Positions 54,529 through 63,321 of a stretch of DNA of 64,000 nt are shown here, piece after piece. The position numbers were made by a program, and so were the translations under genes. The stretch is from Gammaproteobacteria bacterium (GTDB lineage Bacteria; Pseudomonadota; Gammaproteobacteria; Pseudomonadales; Cellvibrionaceae): contig JAGKWO010000022.1 in the NCBI GenBank assembly GCA_021151835.1, positions 1 through 64,000 on the forward strand. The letters run 5' to 3'. The first letter of the stretch is position 1, and each line of letters begins with the position of its first letter. The notes under the pieces were generated by a model. The model searched no databases, had not been told where the DNA came from, and saw only the letters and a program-made list of their open reading frames with translations.

Positions 54529-55512
54529 CTAGTAAATGACTAACGGCGGCTCATTAAGCGCCGCCAATTGTTCGCGCAACTCCAGGATATGCTCGCCCCA
54601 ATAGCGCTCGGTGTTGAACCAGGGAAAATGCTTGGGAAACGCGGGGTCGGTCCAGCGGCGCGCCAGCCAGGCGCTGTAATGCATAATCCTCAGGCTGCGC
54701 AGCGCTTCGATCAATTGCAGCTCGGCCAGGTCAAACTCGCAAAATTCGCGATAGCCTTCCAGTATTTCGCTCAGTTGTGCGGTTTGTTGCTCGCGCTCGC
54801 CGGACAGCAGCATCCATAAATCCTGGATTGCCGGGCCCATGCGCGCATCGTCAAAGTCGACAAAATGGGGAACCTCATCGCGCCATAAAATATTGCCGGG
54901 ATGGCAATCGCCATGAAGGCGAATGGCCTGATATTTCACTCGCCCAAACACTGTGTCGCAACGTGCAAGCAAATCTGCCCCCAGGGTGCGGTAAGACTCG
55001 CGCAAGCTTGCGGGGATAAATTCATTCTCGATCAAAAATGCGTAACTCTCACGTCCGAAGGTCTGGATATCCAGTGGCGGGCGATAATTAAATGGGCGCG
55101 CCTGTCCCAGGGCATGTATGCGGCCCAACGTGCGCCCCAGCGATAAGAGCGCATCAAAATCATCCAGGTTGGGGGCATGGCCGCCCTGGCGCGGATAAAG
55201 CGCAAAGCGAAATCCCCGGTACTCGCGCAAAGTGCTGCCTTCATCATCGCCAAGTGGCGGAACGACGGAAATTTCCAGTTCCTTTAAGGCATGGGTGAAT
55301 TGGTGTTCCTCAATGATCTGTTCATTGCTCCAGCGCGCTGGCCGGTAAAACTTGGCGATTAACGGCGAGCTGCCCTCAATCCCCACCTGGTACACACGAT
55401 TCTCGTAACTATTGAGTGCGAGTATGCGCGCATCGGTTATCAGGCCGGTGCTTTCAATCGCATCCAGTACAAGGTCTGGTGTCAGTTGTTCGTAGGGATG
55501 GGCCTGGTTCAT
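54529..55512 (-). CDS. srkA: Stress response kinase A (RdoA/YihE-type Ser/Thr kinase)
   Basis: 327 aa from ATG 55512 (MNQAHPYEQLTPDLVLDAIE), where homologues start; the frame is open to 55557. APH-like kinase fold: LNSYENRVYQVG, IAKFYRP (Lys), catalytic loop IRLHGDCHPGNILW and metal Asp in HFVDFDDARMGP. Counteracts envelope and oxidative stress death in E. coli by family knowledge. Often followed by dsbA in enterics, not here. Confidence 0.93.
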   Translation of the reverse strand: MNQAHPYEQLTPDLVLDAIESTGLITDARILALNSYENRVYQVGIEGSSPLIAKFYRPARWSNEQIIEEHQFTHALKELEISVVPPLGDDEGSTLREYRGFRFALYPRQGGHAPNLDDFDALLSLGRTLGRIHALGQARPFNYRPPLDIQTFGRESYAFLIENEFIPASLRESYRTLGADLLARCDTVFGRVKYQAIRLHGDCHPGNILWRDEVPHFVDFDDARMGPAIQDLWMLLSGEREQQTAQLSEILEGYREFCEFDLAELQLIEALRSLRIMHYSAWLARRWTDPAFPKHFPWFNTERYWGEHILELREQLAALNEPPLVIY

Positions 55513-55733
55513 AAAGATGACTCGCAAAGTGAGGGCGCGATTGTAACGCGCGCGCAAGTTTCTTGCTCAGGCATGAAGCCAATCAAGAATTTGACGACGA
55601 TTGGCGGATAAATTTTGAAGGATTTGAATAAAAATGCTACAAGTTAAAACTGCCTGGCCATATTTCAATCACAGATAATAACTGTACAGTCGCAAATAAC
55701 TATCAGGGCCACCTGAGCACGCATAGGATTGTT

Positions 55734-56495
55734 ATGATCAAAATCGCTTTCTACAACCTTAAAGGCGGCGTTGGCAAAACCACCACCGCTGTGAATATGG
55801 CTTATATGGCCGCCGCGGCGAAAAAGAATGTGATCCTCTGGGATTTGGACCCGCAAGCCGCTGCCAGCTGGTTTTGCCAGCAAGAGCCGGATTCCACCAA
55901 GGCCATCAAATTATTCAGCAAAGGCAAATCCATCGGCGAAATGGAGCTTTACAGCCCCTATCCACGCTTGATGCTGATTCCCGCCGACCTCAGCCTGCGC
56001 AGCCTGGATAGCGAGTTTGATGAGCTCAGCAAAGACAAAAAATTCCTCAAGCAACTGCTCAAACCGCTCAGCGAAAAAGCCGACATTTTAATTTTTGATT
56101 GCCCGCCAACACTCTCGCCCAGCGTTGAACAGCTGCTGATGGAAGTAGATATTTTATTGATACCAATGATTCCCAGCCCGCTGTCCATTCGTGCGATGGA
56201 GCAAGTGATCGAATTCCTCAATACTAAAAAATCGGCGCCGGCGCGTATTGTCGGCTTCTTCAACCAGGTCGATATGCGCCGCAGCCTGCATCGCGAGGCG
56301 GTAGAGAACATCAAGAAAATGCCGGTACCGATGTTGAAAACCTATGTGCCCAACGATTCAGCCGTTGAACAAATGGGGCTGCGCCGCGCACCGCTCACCA
56401 GTTACAATCAGCGCAGTCGTGCGGCCGTGGCCTATATCGATTTGTGGAAAGAAATCGCGCGGCTGTTGAAAGCTGCAACCAAAGATGCTGAATAA
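55734..56495 (+). CDS. ParA-family ATPase, orphan
   Basis: 253 aa. Deviant Walker A KGGVGKTTTAVNM at residue 10, A' motif WDLDPQAAASW, Walker B ILIFDCPPTLSP. No ParB or parS-like site adjoins. Such stand-alone ParA-like ATPases position other cargoes (chemoreceptor arrays, cellulose synthase, polysaccharide machines). The lipoprotein gene 17 bp downstream is its only likely operon partner. Confidence 0.9.
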   Translation: MIKIAFYNLKGGVGKTTTAVNMAYMAAAAKKNVILWDLDPQAAASWFCQQEPDSTKAIKLFSKGKSIGEMELYSPYPRLMLIPADLSLRSLDSEFDELSKDKKFLKQLLKPLSEKADILIFDCPPTLSPSVEQLLMEVDILLIPMIPSPLSIRAMEQVIEFLNTKKSAPARIVGFFNQVDMRRSLHREAVENIKKMPVPMLKTYVPNDSAVEQMGLRRAPLTSYNQRSRAAVAYIDLWKEIARLLKAATKDAE

Positions 56496-56512
56496 CTGTT
56501 ACCGGGTACCCC

Positions 56513-56971
56513 ATGATCAACTTTTTCAACCGTTTGCTTATTGCTGGCCTGGCGCTGGTTTTTGTGGGCTGTGCTACGCATTCTCCCTCGTCGCCAACGC
56601 CTCCTCCTGTTACCACTGCACCGCCACCGCTTATTACCAAACCTGAAACGCCCCCTGTTGTGCAGCCGCAACCCGGCGCCGTTCCCAAACCGGCACCGGC
56701 AGTATTGAACCCGGCGGCTATCAGTTTGGCGAAACAGGCGCGCAACCAATACCTGGCTCGGGATTACCAGGGCGCTATCGCCACCGCCGAGCGCGGTTTG
56801 CGGATTGAACGCCGCGCGGCGGATTTATATTTGATTCTGGCCCAGAGTTACGTGCAACTGGGGCTCCCGCAAAAGGCAGAGATGTTTGTGCAGCAAGGCT
56901 TGCGTTTTGCCGCCCAAGGGTCGGATGTGGCGAGTGGATTACTGCGTGTGCGGGAACAGATCAGCAACTGA
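56513..56971 (+). CDS. Proline-rich TPR lipoprotein
   Basis: 152 aa. Lipobox FVGC (Cys20), then a Pro/Thr-rich linker of about 50 residues, then TPR-like helices: KQARNQYLARDYQGAIATAE and YLILAQSYVQLGLPQKAEMF. A periplasmic scaffold anchored in the outer membrane. Linked to the ParA-like gene; the spacer makes one transcript likely. Confidence 0.85.
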   Translation: MINFFNRLLIAGLALVFVGCATHSPSSPTPPPVTTAPPPLITKPETPPVVQPQPGAVPKPAPAVLNPAAISLAKQARNQYLARDYQGAIATAERGLRIERRAADLYLILAQSYVQLGLPQKAEMFVQQGLRFAAQGSDVASGLLRVREQISN

Positions 56972-56991
56972 TTGTTTCGTGGTGCAATGAA

Positions 56992-57014
56992 AAAGGGCGC
57001 CGTGTGCGCCCTTT
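56992..57014. terminator. Terminator between the TPR lipoprotein and a small basic protein gene
   Basis: Stem AAAGGGCGC (56992-57000) with GCGCCCTTT (57006-57014), then TTTG; A-rich on the other side, so it can work in both directions for the convergent small gene at 57034. Confidence 0.88.
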
Positions 57015-57033
57015 TTTGTTAATCACAGCGCGG

Positions 57034-57150
57034 TTATAAATCGCGATGCGCATGTTCAGCCTGTTTGGCTTTTTTCAATTGGTGTTTCTCTTTGGCAGTG
57101 CGAGTTGCCGGTTTTTTACTTTCTTTGCGTTTGTCTTGAGATTTGCTCAT
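57034..57150 (-). CDS. 38-aa highly basic small protein
   Basis: MSKSQDKRKESKKPATRTAK continues as a Lys/Arg/Ala helix ending HAHRDL. GGAGGTGAG lies 5-12 nt before the ATG at 57150, so the short form is the real one although the frame stays open to 57267. Similar very short MSKSxDKKK-type basic proteins are annotated in pseudomonads. Function unknown; nucleic-acid or ribosome binding is possible from charge alone. Confidence 0.7.
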   Translation of the reverse strand: MSKSQDKRKESKKPATRTAKEKHQLKKAKQAEHAHRDL

Positions 57151-57340
57151 CTTGCTCACCTCCAGTGCATAAATTGGGTACCGCTCTTTAAGCCTAGGCG
57201 CTGTCGCGATATTTGCCAGACGATATTTGCCCGATAAAGTCGCGCGCATAGCTGCATGTAAATCCACCAGCGGCTACAATCGCCAGCCTGGGTTTTGACA
57301 TCCCAATATCGAATAGTTCTATTGCATTGCAGGGAAACGA

Positions 57341-59083
57341 ATGAGCGATCCGGTTAGCGATAATTACCATACTTTTTCTTTTAGCCAGCGCTACCGGATT
57401 TTTAATCCCTTAACGCTGGTATTCCGCGATTCGTCCCTGGAGCAGGAATACCAGGCCAATGTTGCGGTAAACATCGCCCGGCAAGTGCGTATTGCGTTGG
57501 CATTGGCGTTTGTGCTCTACCTGAATTTTGCGTTCCTGGATTATTTGCTGGTACCGGAAAAAATGTGGGAGCTATGGGGAGTTCGTGCCGTAACCTGCAG
57601 TTTGATAGCGCTATTATTTATTGGCACCTTCCAGGCCTTTTTCCAGCGAGTCCACCAGCAACTGGTGTTTGCCTCCAGCATGGTTGCGGCCGGCGGGATT
57701 TTCGCCATGCTGCTAATTACGCACAACCAATATAATCATTACTATTACGCGGGCATCAATCTGTGTATTACCTGGACGCTATTTATCGTCGGGTTGCGTT
57801 TTATAAATGCGTTGCGCACGGTAGTGTTGATCGTAGTGTTCTACAACTGCATCGCGTTTTTTAAAGCGCTGCCGTTTGCCGATATTATTTCCAATAATTT
57901 TTTCCTGCTCTCCAATGCAATTATTGGCATCTTCGCCGGTTATACCATCGAGCAACATTCGCGCTGGCAATTTTTCCAATCGCTGGTGATAAAAAATAAC
58001 AGTAGCAAATTACACCGCGCGATGATTGCCGCATCGCTCGATGCCGTCATTACCATTGATGAAAGTGGTGCGGTCATTGAATTCAGCGAAGCCGCCGAAC
58101 ACATGTTTGGCTACGCGCGCGATGAAGCGCTGGGGCAATCGATTGGCGAATTAATTGTGCCGGAAGCCATGCGCGCCCAACATGAACAGGGTTTCCGTCG
58201 CTACAGCGAAAAAGGTGAGCCGCGCGTGTTGGGCCAGCGTTTGGAGCTGCAAGCCAAGCGCAAGGATAACAGCGAATTTCCGGTGGAATTAACCTTGCGG
58301 CAAGTAGATTTAATTGGCCGCCGTTTAGTCACTGCGTATATTCGCGATCTCACCGCACAGCGCAATGCGGAACAGGAAATTATTCGCCAGCGCGAAGTCC
58401 TGCAACGCAATGAAAAATTAGCGGCGATGGGTACGCTGCTGGCGGGCATATCCCATGAGTTAAATAACCCATTGGCGATTGTAGTCGGGCAAGCCCAACT
58501 GCTGCAGGAAACCGAGCAGGACCCGCGCATCCTCAAGCGCGCCGATAAAATCCGCAACGCCGCCGAGCGCTGCGCCACGATTGTAACTACATTTTTATCC
58601 ATGGCCCGCAACCAGCCGCCGCAATGTGCACCGGTGAATATCAATCAACTTATACAGCGCGTGCTGGAATTATTGGAGCCCGGCTTACGCAACCAGCACA
58701 TCGAACTACAATTACAGCTGGCCACTCATTTACCAGATGTTGCCGCCGATGCAGACCAAGTGCATCAGGTAATTAGCAACCTGATTATCAATGCCCAGCA
58801 AGCGATGCAGGATTCACCGCAAAAAATACTGCGCATTGAATCGGCATTGGCTGAAACACATATGGCGATTCGCATTACCGATTCAGGCCCGGGTATTGCA
58901 CCGGAAGTACAGCACCGGATTTTTGAACCCTTTTTTACCACCAAGGCACCCGGCAAAGGCACAGGTTTGGGGCTGGCGGTATGCAGCGGCATTATTGAAG
59001 CGCACGGCGGTAACCTGGAACTGGAACAGCATCCCGGTAGCGGGGCCTGTTTTTGCATTAGGTTGCCATTGGGTTTGAAATAA
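57341..59083 (+). CDS. PAS-domain sensor histidine kinase with six-helix membrane region
   Basis: 580 aa. About six membrane helices (residues 55-210), PAS domain (about 228-340; SLDAVITIDESGAVIEFSEA), HisKA with LAGISHELNNPLAIVVGQAQ, and a HATPase domain (NLIINAQQAMQD; DSGPGIAPE; GKGTGLGLAVC). The SHELNNP phospho-box is of the NtrB-like type. The response regulator gene follows 55 bp downstream. The signal is unknown. Confidence 0.92.
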   Translation: MSDPVSDNYHTFSFSQRYRIFNPLTLVFRDSSLEQEYQANVAVNIARQVRIALALAFVLYLNFAFLDYLLVPEKMWELWGVRAVTCSLIALLFIGTFQAFFQRVHQQLVFASSMVAAGGIFAMLLITHNQYNHYYYAGINLCITWTLFIVGLRFINALRTVVLIVVFYNCIAFFKALPFADIISNNFFLLSNAIIGIFAGYTIEQHSRWQFFQSLVIKNNSSKLHRAMIAASLDAVITIDESGAVIEFSEAAEHMFGYARDEALGQSIGELIVPEAMRAQHEQGFRRYSEKGEPRVLGQRLELQAKRKDNSEFPVELTLRQVDLIGRRLVTAYIRDLTAQRNAEQEIIRQREVLQRNEKLAAMGTLLAGISHELNNPLAIVVGQAQLLQETEQDPRILKRADKIRNAAERCATIVTTFLSMARNQPPQCAPVNINQLIQRVLELLEPGLRNQHIELQLQLATHLPDVAADADQVHQVISNLIINAQQAMQDSPQKILRIESALAETHMAIRITDSGPGIAPEVQHRIFEPFFTTKAPGKGTGLGLAVCSGIIEAHGGNLELEQHPGSGACFCIRLPLGLK

Positions 59084-59147
59084 ATTTTTTATCATTTTCT
59101 ATTTAATAAAACGCGTAACAATTAATAACCCGTATCAAGTGAACAAC

Positions 59148-59858
59148 ATGAGCACTCAATACCAAATGATTGTGGTCGATGATGAAATCGACATTGCCGA
59201 AACCCTCGCTGATTATTTTGAGATGCAAGGCTTCGCGGTAAAAATTGCGGTGAATGGCCAGGAGTTAAAAAAAATCCTGCCGGACTTTACGCCGCATATT
59301 GTGCTGCTGGATTTAAATATGCCGGGTGAAGACGGTCTAACACTCACGCGCTATTTGCGCGAACACACCCGCGCCGGAATTATCATGGTCACCGCATCGG
59401 CGGGGCAGGTGGACATGGTTGTCGGCCTGGAAATGGGCGCAGACGATTACGTCGGCAAGCCATTTGATTTGCGCGCATTGCTGGCTCGGGTGCGCAGCGT
59501 ATTGCGCCGCACCCAAAATGAATTGCCGGCGAATACGCAACCGGTACAAGACGCGCGCAAAAAAATTGGCAAATGTTTGCTCGACGTTGAAACACGCAAA
59601 CTCTGGGAGGGGGAAACCGAAATCCCGCTTACCGCCATGGAATACGATTTATTGATGGTCTTCCTCGCCAACCCCAACCGCCCGTTATCGCGCGATTATT
59701 TGCTGGAACTCGCCCACAAAATCGATGCTGATCCTTTTGATCGCTCCATCGATAGCCGGATCACGCGCATGCGCAAAAAAATTGAAGTTGATCCGGATAA
59801 GCCCGCCACCATCAAAACGGTGCGTTCCGTAGGTTATGTCTATATCCCCAATGCCTGA
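59148..59858 (+). CDS. OmpR-family response regulator
   Basis: 236 aa from ATG 59148 (GTG 59139 would add three). Receiver: VVDDEIDIAETLADYF, LLDLNMPGEDG (phospho-Asp), MVTASA and GKPFDLR (Lys). C-terminal winged helix ends RSVGYVYIPNA. Acts as DNA-binding output of the preceding kinase. Confidence 0.94.
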   Translation: MSTQYQMIVVDDEIDIAETLADYFEMQGFAVKIAVNGQELKKILPDFTPHIVLLDLNMPGEDGLTLTRYLREHTRAGIIMVTASAGQVDMVVGLEMGADDYVGKPFDLRALLARVRSVLRRTQNELPANTQPVQDARKKIGKCLLDVETRKLWEGETEIPLTAMEYDLLMVFLANPNRPLSRDYLLELAHKIDADPFDRSIDSRITRMRKKIEVDPDKPATIKTVRSVGYVYIPNA

Positions 59859-60086
59859 CCGCATTGGGGCTTTTCCTCCGCTGACACAATTGACACAAAT
59901 CTCCCTCCCCGCGACAAACTCCTGACAATTTGCCTGCGTAATATGGCCACATGAACACACGACAAGGTTGTCGCGATTGTGGTAAGGACTTGTTCATTCG
60001 CTGTTGCTTGATTGTTTATTGCTTCATTAAGAAGCAGGTGCTAAACCTCAACTCACTCATTTTTTTAATTTAAAAGGAAATTTAAA

Positions 60087-61160
60087 ATGAAATCACTTCA
60101 TGCTTTTAATCGTTCATTATCTGTTGCTCGCTCATTGGTTGTGGCTTCTGCCGCGCTGGTTTCTGTCGCTGCATCTGCTGTGGATTTTCCCTTGCGCGCT
60201 GACGACATCAACCTGACTTATCGTTACACCACTACCACCCATTGGTCTGGCGGTGCGCAGGCAGATGCACTGGATATCGTTGCCCGTCGTCATACTGGCG
60301 GTGACCAGTGGTCGCCACTAAAAACCGATTCATCTGATACCAAACTCAATTCCAGCTACATCGTTTACGGTGCAAAAATCCGTGCGATGGAAGACGGCAC
60401 TGTCGTCAATTGTTGGCGCAACGCACCGGAAAATACGCCCGGCTCCAATCACGCAAAAGTGGGCGAGGGCTATATTGCCTACGCGGGGAATTATTTGTAC
60501 GTGCGTCACGATGATGGCAACTACGCCCTCTATGCCCATGCACAACCCGGCTCAATCTCTACCAGCCTGTGTCCGAAAAATGCGACCTACAATTCCAAAG
60601 CAGAACCGGGCTATGTGTTGAATAGTGATGGATGGGTTAGTGGCGGTGCGCGCATTACCAAAGGGCAGGTGTTAGGCCTGGTGGGTAATGTCGGCAATTC
60701 ATCCGGCCCGCACTTGCATGTGCATATACAAACTTCGGATAACCTGCCGGTCAAGATGAAATTTGATCGCGGCCAAACAACACCGTTTACCGGTGAGACT
60801 GCTTCTGTAAATGCGACCTGGACTTTATTGAAAGGTAAATCGCTACCCGCCGGTGAAGTCATGGTGTGGGCGCCGCACTCAGTGGGCAATTGGACAGTCA
60901 ACAATATTCCCGATGAGCGTATGCAAGCCTGGTTCAACCACTTTGCCGATTCCGGTGTAATGCCCAATATCTATGCATGTACCGACAACGGCCAAATCTA
61001 TAACACCGGTTGGGTTCCATCGAGCGGTTCATGGCAAGCATTCCACGGTATGTCGTTAGCAGCATTCACTAAAAAATCGAATGATTTGGCCAACCTGGGT
61101 TACACCCGTTACGGCTGGTGGTACTGCGGTTCTATTTATACCGGAATCTGGCGCAAGTAA
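60087..61160 (+). CDS. Exported M23-like (LasA/lysostaphin fold) protein with a C-terminal beta repeat
   Basis: 357 aa. Signal peptide to VAASA (about residue 30). The middle shows an M23 fold: AMEDGTVVNCW, YLYVRHDDGNYALYAHAQPG, GQVLGLVGNVGNSSGPHLHVHI with intact HxH. The first ligand motif HxGxD is not visible: the matching stretch reads NSSYIVYGAKIRA. So it may be inactive or have a different metal site. The C-terminal 90 residues (WFNHFADSGVMPNIYACTDN.. YTRYGWWYCGSIYTGIWRK) look like BTRD1-type repeats. Upstream AAAGGAAATTTAAA supports the start. Confidence 0.8.
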   Translation: MKSLHAFNRSLSVARSLVVASAALVSVAASAVDFPLRADDINLTYRYTTTTHWSGGAQADALDIVARRHTGGDQWSPLKTDSSDTKLNSSYIVYGAKIRAMEDGTVVNCWRNAPENTPGSNHAKVGEGYIAYAGNYLYVRHDDGNYALYAHAQPGSISTSLCPKNATYNSKAEPGYVLNSDGWVSGGARITKGQVLGLVGNVGNSSGPHLHVHIQTSDNLPVKMKFDRGQTTPFTGETASVNATWTLLKGKSLPAGEVMVWAPHSVGNWTVNNIPDERMQAWFNHFADSGVMPNIYACTDNGQIYNTGWVPSSGSWQAFHGMSLAAFTKKSNDLANLGYTRYGWWYCGSIYTGIWRK

Positions 61161-61222
61161 TTAAACAGTTAACGCGGTTAAACAAACAAATTTTTTGGAA
61201 ATTAACTCAACAGGATTTGAAA

Positions 61223-61378
61223 ATGAAAGTAATGAAATTGATTAGTGTATTGGCCCTGGTGTTCAGTGCGGGTGTGGCAAATGCCGGAGTGGTAGTTCAC
61301 GATTTGCGTGTTAAAGAGCAAATCGGAAACTTCAACCCGCAACCTCAGCCACCGGGAAAAAACAGTATCCTGCAATAA
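61223..61378 (+). CDS. Small exported peptide with NPQPQPPG motif
   Basis: 51 aa. MKVMKLISVLALVFSAGVAN plus AG gives a signal peptide; the mature peptide is about 29 residues, VVVHDLRVKEQIGNFNPQPQ then PPGKNSILQ. AGGA is 8-9 nt before the ATG at 61223; the frame is open to 61118. The (I)G(N/-)FNPQP(E/Q)PPG element recurs in small exported bacterial proteins of unknown role. It is 62 bp after the M23-like gene and shares a terminator with it, so they are probably one transcript. Confidence 0.75.
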   Translation: MKVMKLISVLALVFSAGVANAGVVVHDLRVKEQIGNFNPQPQPPGKNSILQ

Positions 61379-61390
61379 ATGTGTTAACCA

Positions 61391-61419
61391 AAAAGCAATC
61401 GCCTGGTGCGATTGCTTTT
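61391..61419 (+). terminator. Terminator after the NPQPQPPG peptide gene
   Basis: Stem AAAAGCAATCG (61391-61401) with CGATTGCTTTT (61409-61419), then T and ACC. Separates it from the globin gene. Confidence 0.88.
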
Positions 61420-61459
61420 TACCTTTCCAATGTCTTTGCAACGATAAAAGGGTTTCAAT

Positions 61460-61864
61460 ATGGATCGCTCAACGATTCAACTGGTACAGCATTCCTGGCA
61501 GCAAGTGATTGCCATTGGCCCGCACGCAGCGGCGTTATTTTATCAAAATTTATTTGAAGCCGATCCCGCACTAAAACCCTTATTCAAAGGCGACTTACAG
61601 GCACAAGGTAAAAAATTGATCGATATGATCACCATCGCCGTGAATAAATTAACCGAATTGAATGTACTTGTTCCCGTATTGCAACACCTCGGCAAACGCC
61701 ACGGCGGTTACGGCGTACAGGATTCCCATTACGACACCGTCGGCGCCGCCTTATTAAAAACCCTGGGGCAGGGCTTGGGCGATGAATTTACGCAGGATGT
61801 AAAAAGCGCATGGACAACGGCCTATAGTGTGATGGCCGATGTAATGAAAGCCGCAGCCAAATAA
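61460..61864 (+). CDS. Single-domain globin (Vitreoscilla haemoglobin type)
   Basis: 134 aa. VQHSWQQVIAIGPHAAALFYQNLF, PLFKG (CD1 Phe42), and RHGGYGVQDSHYDTVGAALL with proximal His at about residue 90, matching the bacterial Hb/flavohaemoglobin globin domain. No FAD-reductase domain is fused. Role in O2 delivery or NO detoxification with a separate reductase is family knowledge. Confidence 0.92.
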   Translation: MDRSTIQLVQHSWQQVIAIGPHAAALFYQNLFEADPALKPLFKGDLQAQGKKLIDMITIAVNKLTELNVLVPVLQHLGKRHGGYGVQDSHYDTVGAALLKTLGQGLGDEFTQDVKSAWTTAYSVMADVMKAAAK

Positions 61865-61870
61865 CAAATG

Positions 61871-61957
61871 ATTGAGGTTGCATCCAGGCAGGTTGGCTAC
61901 GGGCCGCGTGGGCAGTTGGTAGGTTGGGCAGCGAAGCATGCCCAACATCACCTCAAT
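61871..61957. repeat. Dispersed repeat copy with TTGAGGT-type ends
   Basis: Contains GTAGGTTGGGCAGCGAAGCA (61919-61938) followed by TGCCCAACA, related to the inverted arms at 32050 and 32151. The segment is bounded by ATTGAGGT (61871-61878) and ACCTCAAT (61950-61957). The rest of the gap to 62259 contains no clear gene. Confidence 0.55.
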
Positions 61958-62259
61958 GACATCGTCAAATTTCGACCAATTATTTCCCCATTCCCTTACC
62001 GTTGAAAAACCAGCACAACTATCAATTAAAATGCCCTCATCGCAACACCTGCGTTCGCCTTGCAAGGCCATACCCATCCTGAATATATATTCAAAAAATC
62101 CGCAACACCGCTCTCTCTACCCTTAAATAAAAGCGTTTAAGCCGCTCAATCAAATTTAAAAAATACCCGTTTTCAAATGGCATACTCCTTGCTCCTCCAG
62201 CAAAACATAAGCGTTCCTGCTCAATACAATTTTAAAATAACCGTAATGGAGATACTGCA

Positions 62260-63003
62260 ATGACTGCAGTTAAAAAATTTACATTAAAACAAAGCGATAT
62301 TTTTGTTCTGCTCGGCGTTCTTCTGATCCTGGTAGGCTTCGCCCCCACATTTTATTTAAAACCGGTTTTCGGCGCAGGCAAACCCTTAACCTCGCTCATA
62401 TTGGTTCACGGCATAACAATCACCGCCTGGATCGCCGTTTTCCTTTATCAACATTTTGCAGCCAGCAGAGGCTTGCTCGCGCGGCATAAAGAAGTCGGCG
62501 TTGCAGGTGCTGCGTTATTCGGCATATACATTGCGCTGTCCTATGTTGTGGTATTAGGCAGAACGGCGGCAGCCGCCAGCGAACCTTCGGGAGTGGCACC
62601 GTTAATCCGTTTGGCCTACCCATTCTGGATTATCACTGCAACGCTAATTTTCGGCTTGGCTGCTTTTATTCTGGTCCGTCGCCACCATTGGCATCGCCAT
62701 TTCCAACTAGCCAGCTTTTTTATTTTGCTCGCACCGGCAACTGCGCGCGCGTTAAGGTTTGTTGTTGAAACAGGCTCTGTTGCTACCTTTGGATCTTTGT
62801 TGATTTCTCTCGCACTTTACATTGGTGCAACGGGTTTAAAAGATAAAGGTTCAAGCAAATTTTCAAGGCTGGCATTAGGCATAGTCGGTGGTTATTTACT
62901 TGTGATTCTCTTGATATTTTTTAGTGTGAATGCAGCAGCGCCCTGGCTTCATTTTGCTTCTGCATTAACGGGATACCCCGTTCCTGAAGTGCTATCGCAA
63001 TGA
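62260..63003 (+). CDS. Seven-helix inner-membrane protein, function unknown
   Basis: 247 aa with about seven hydrophobic segments. Helix 2 has LILVHGITITAWIAVFLYQ and the next loop LLARHKEVGVAG; these two His positions resemble a family of uncharacterised membrane proteins with His pairs that might bind haem. A cytoplasmic HHWHRHF cluster follows. GGAG lies 12 nt before the ATG. No operon partner. Confidence 0.72.
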   Translation: MTAVKKFTLKQSDIFVLLGVLLILVGFAPTFYLKPVFGAGKPLTSLILVHGITITAWIAVFLYQHFAASRGLLARHKEVGVAGAALFGIYIALSYVVVLGRTAAAASEPSGVAPLIRLAYPFWIITATLIFGLAAFILVRRHHWHRHFQLASFFILLAPATARALRFVVETGSVATFGSLLISLALYIGATGLKDKGSSKFSRLALGIVGGYLLVILLIFFSVNAAAPWLHFASALTGYPVPEVLSQ

Positions 63004-63321
63004 CGAACTAACATCGCAATCTCCGCAAGAATATGAATGCACGTCCAGGTAGGATGGCGTGCCATACAGCTAAAACCGGAAACAGCACAAAAATAAAATT
63101 CCGTATAGTCCCCAAAAAAACAGTGAGGACGAAATAGATCAAGGCTATGTGATACTTCACGTAATCTAGTCTATGAATTTAAAAGCGTTGTAAATTAATG
63201 ATAATTGGTTTACAAGGCTATAAAACGTGTTGGCTATGTATTTCGATATTTCAAGCAGCGCGGTTTTATAACGAGTCCGATAACTGTAACAATACGTATA
63301 TTCTATTAAGGAGATTTTAGA
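63004..63321. other. Intergenic, no gene seen
   Basis: 318 bp, AT-rich. No gene or strong repeat. AAGGAG precedes the following ATG by 8 nt. Confidence 0.4.
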
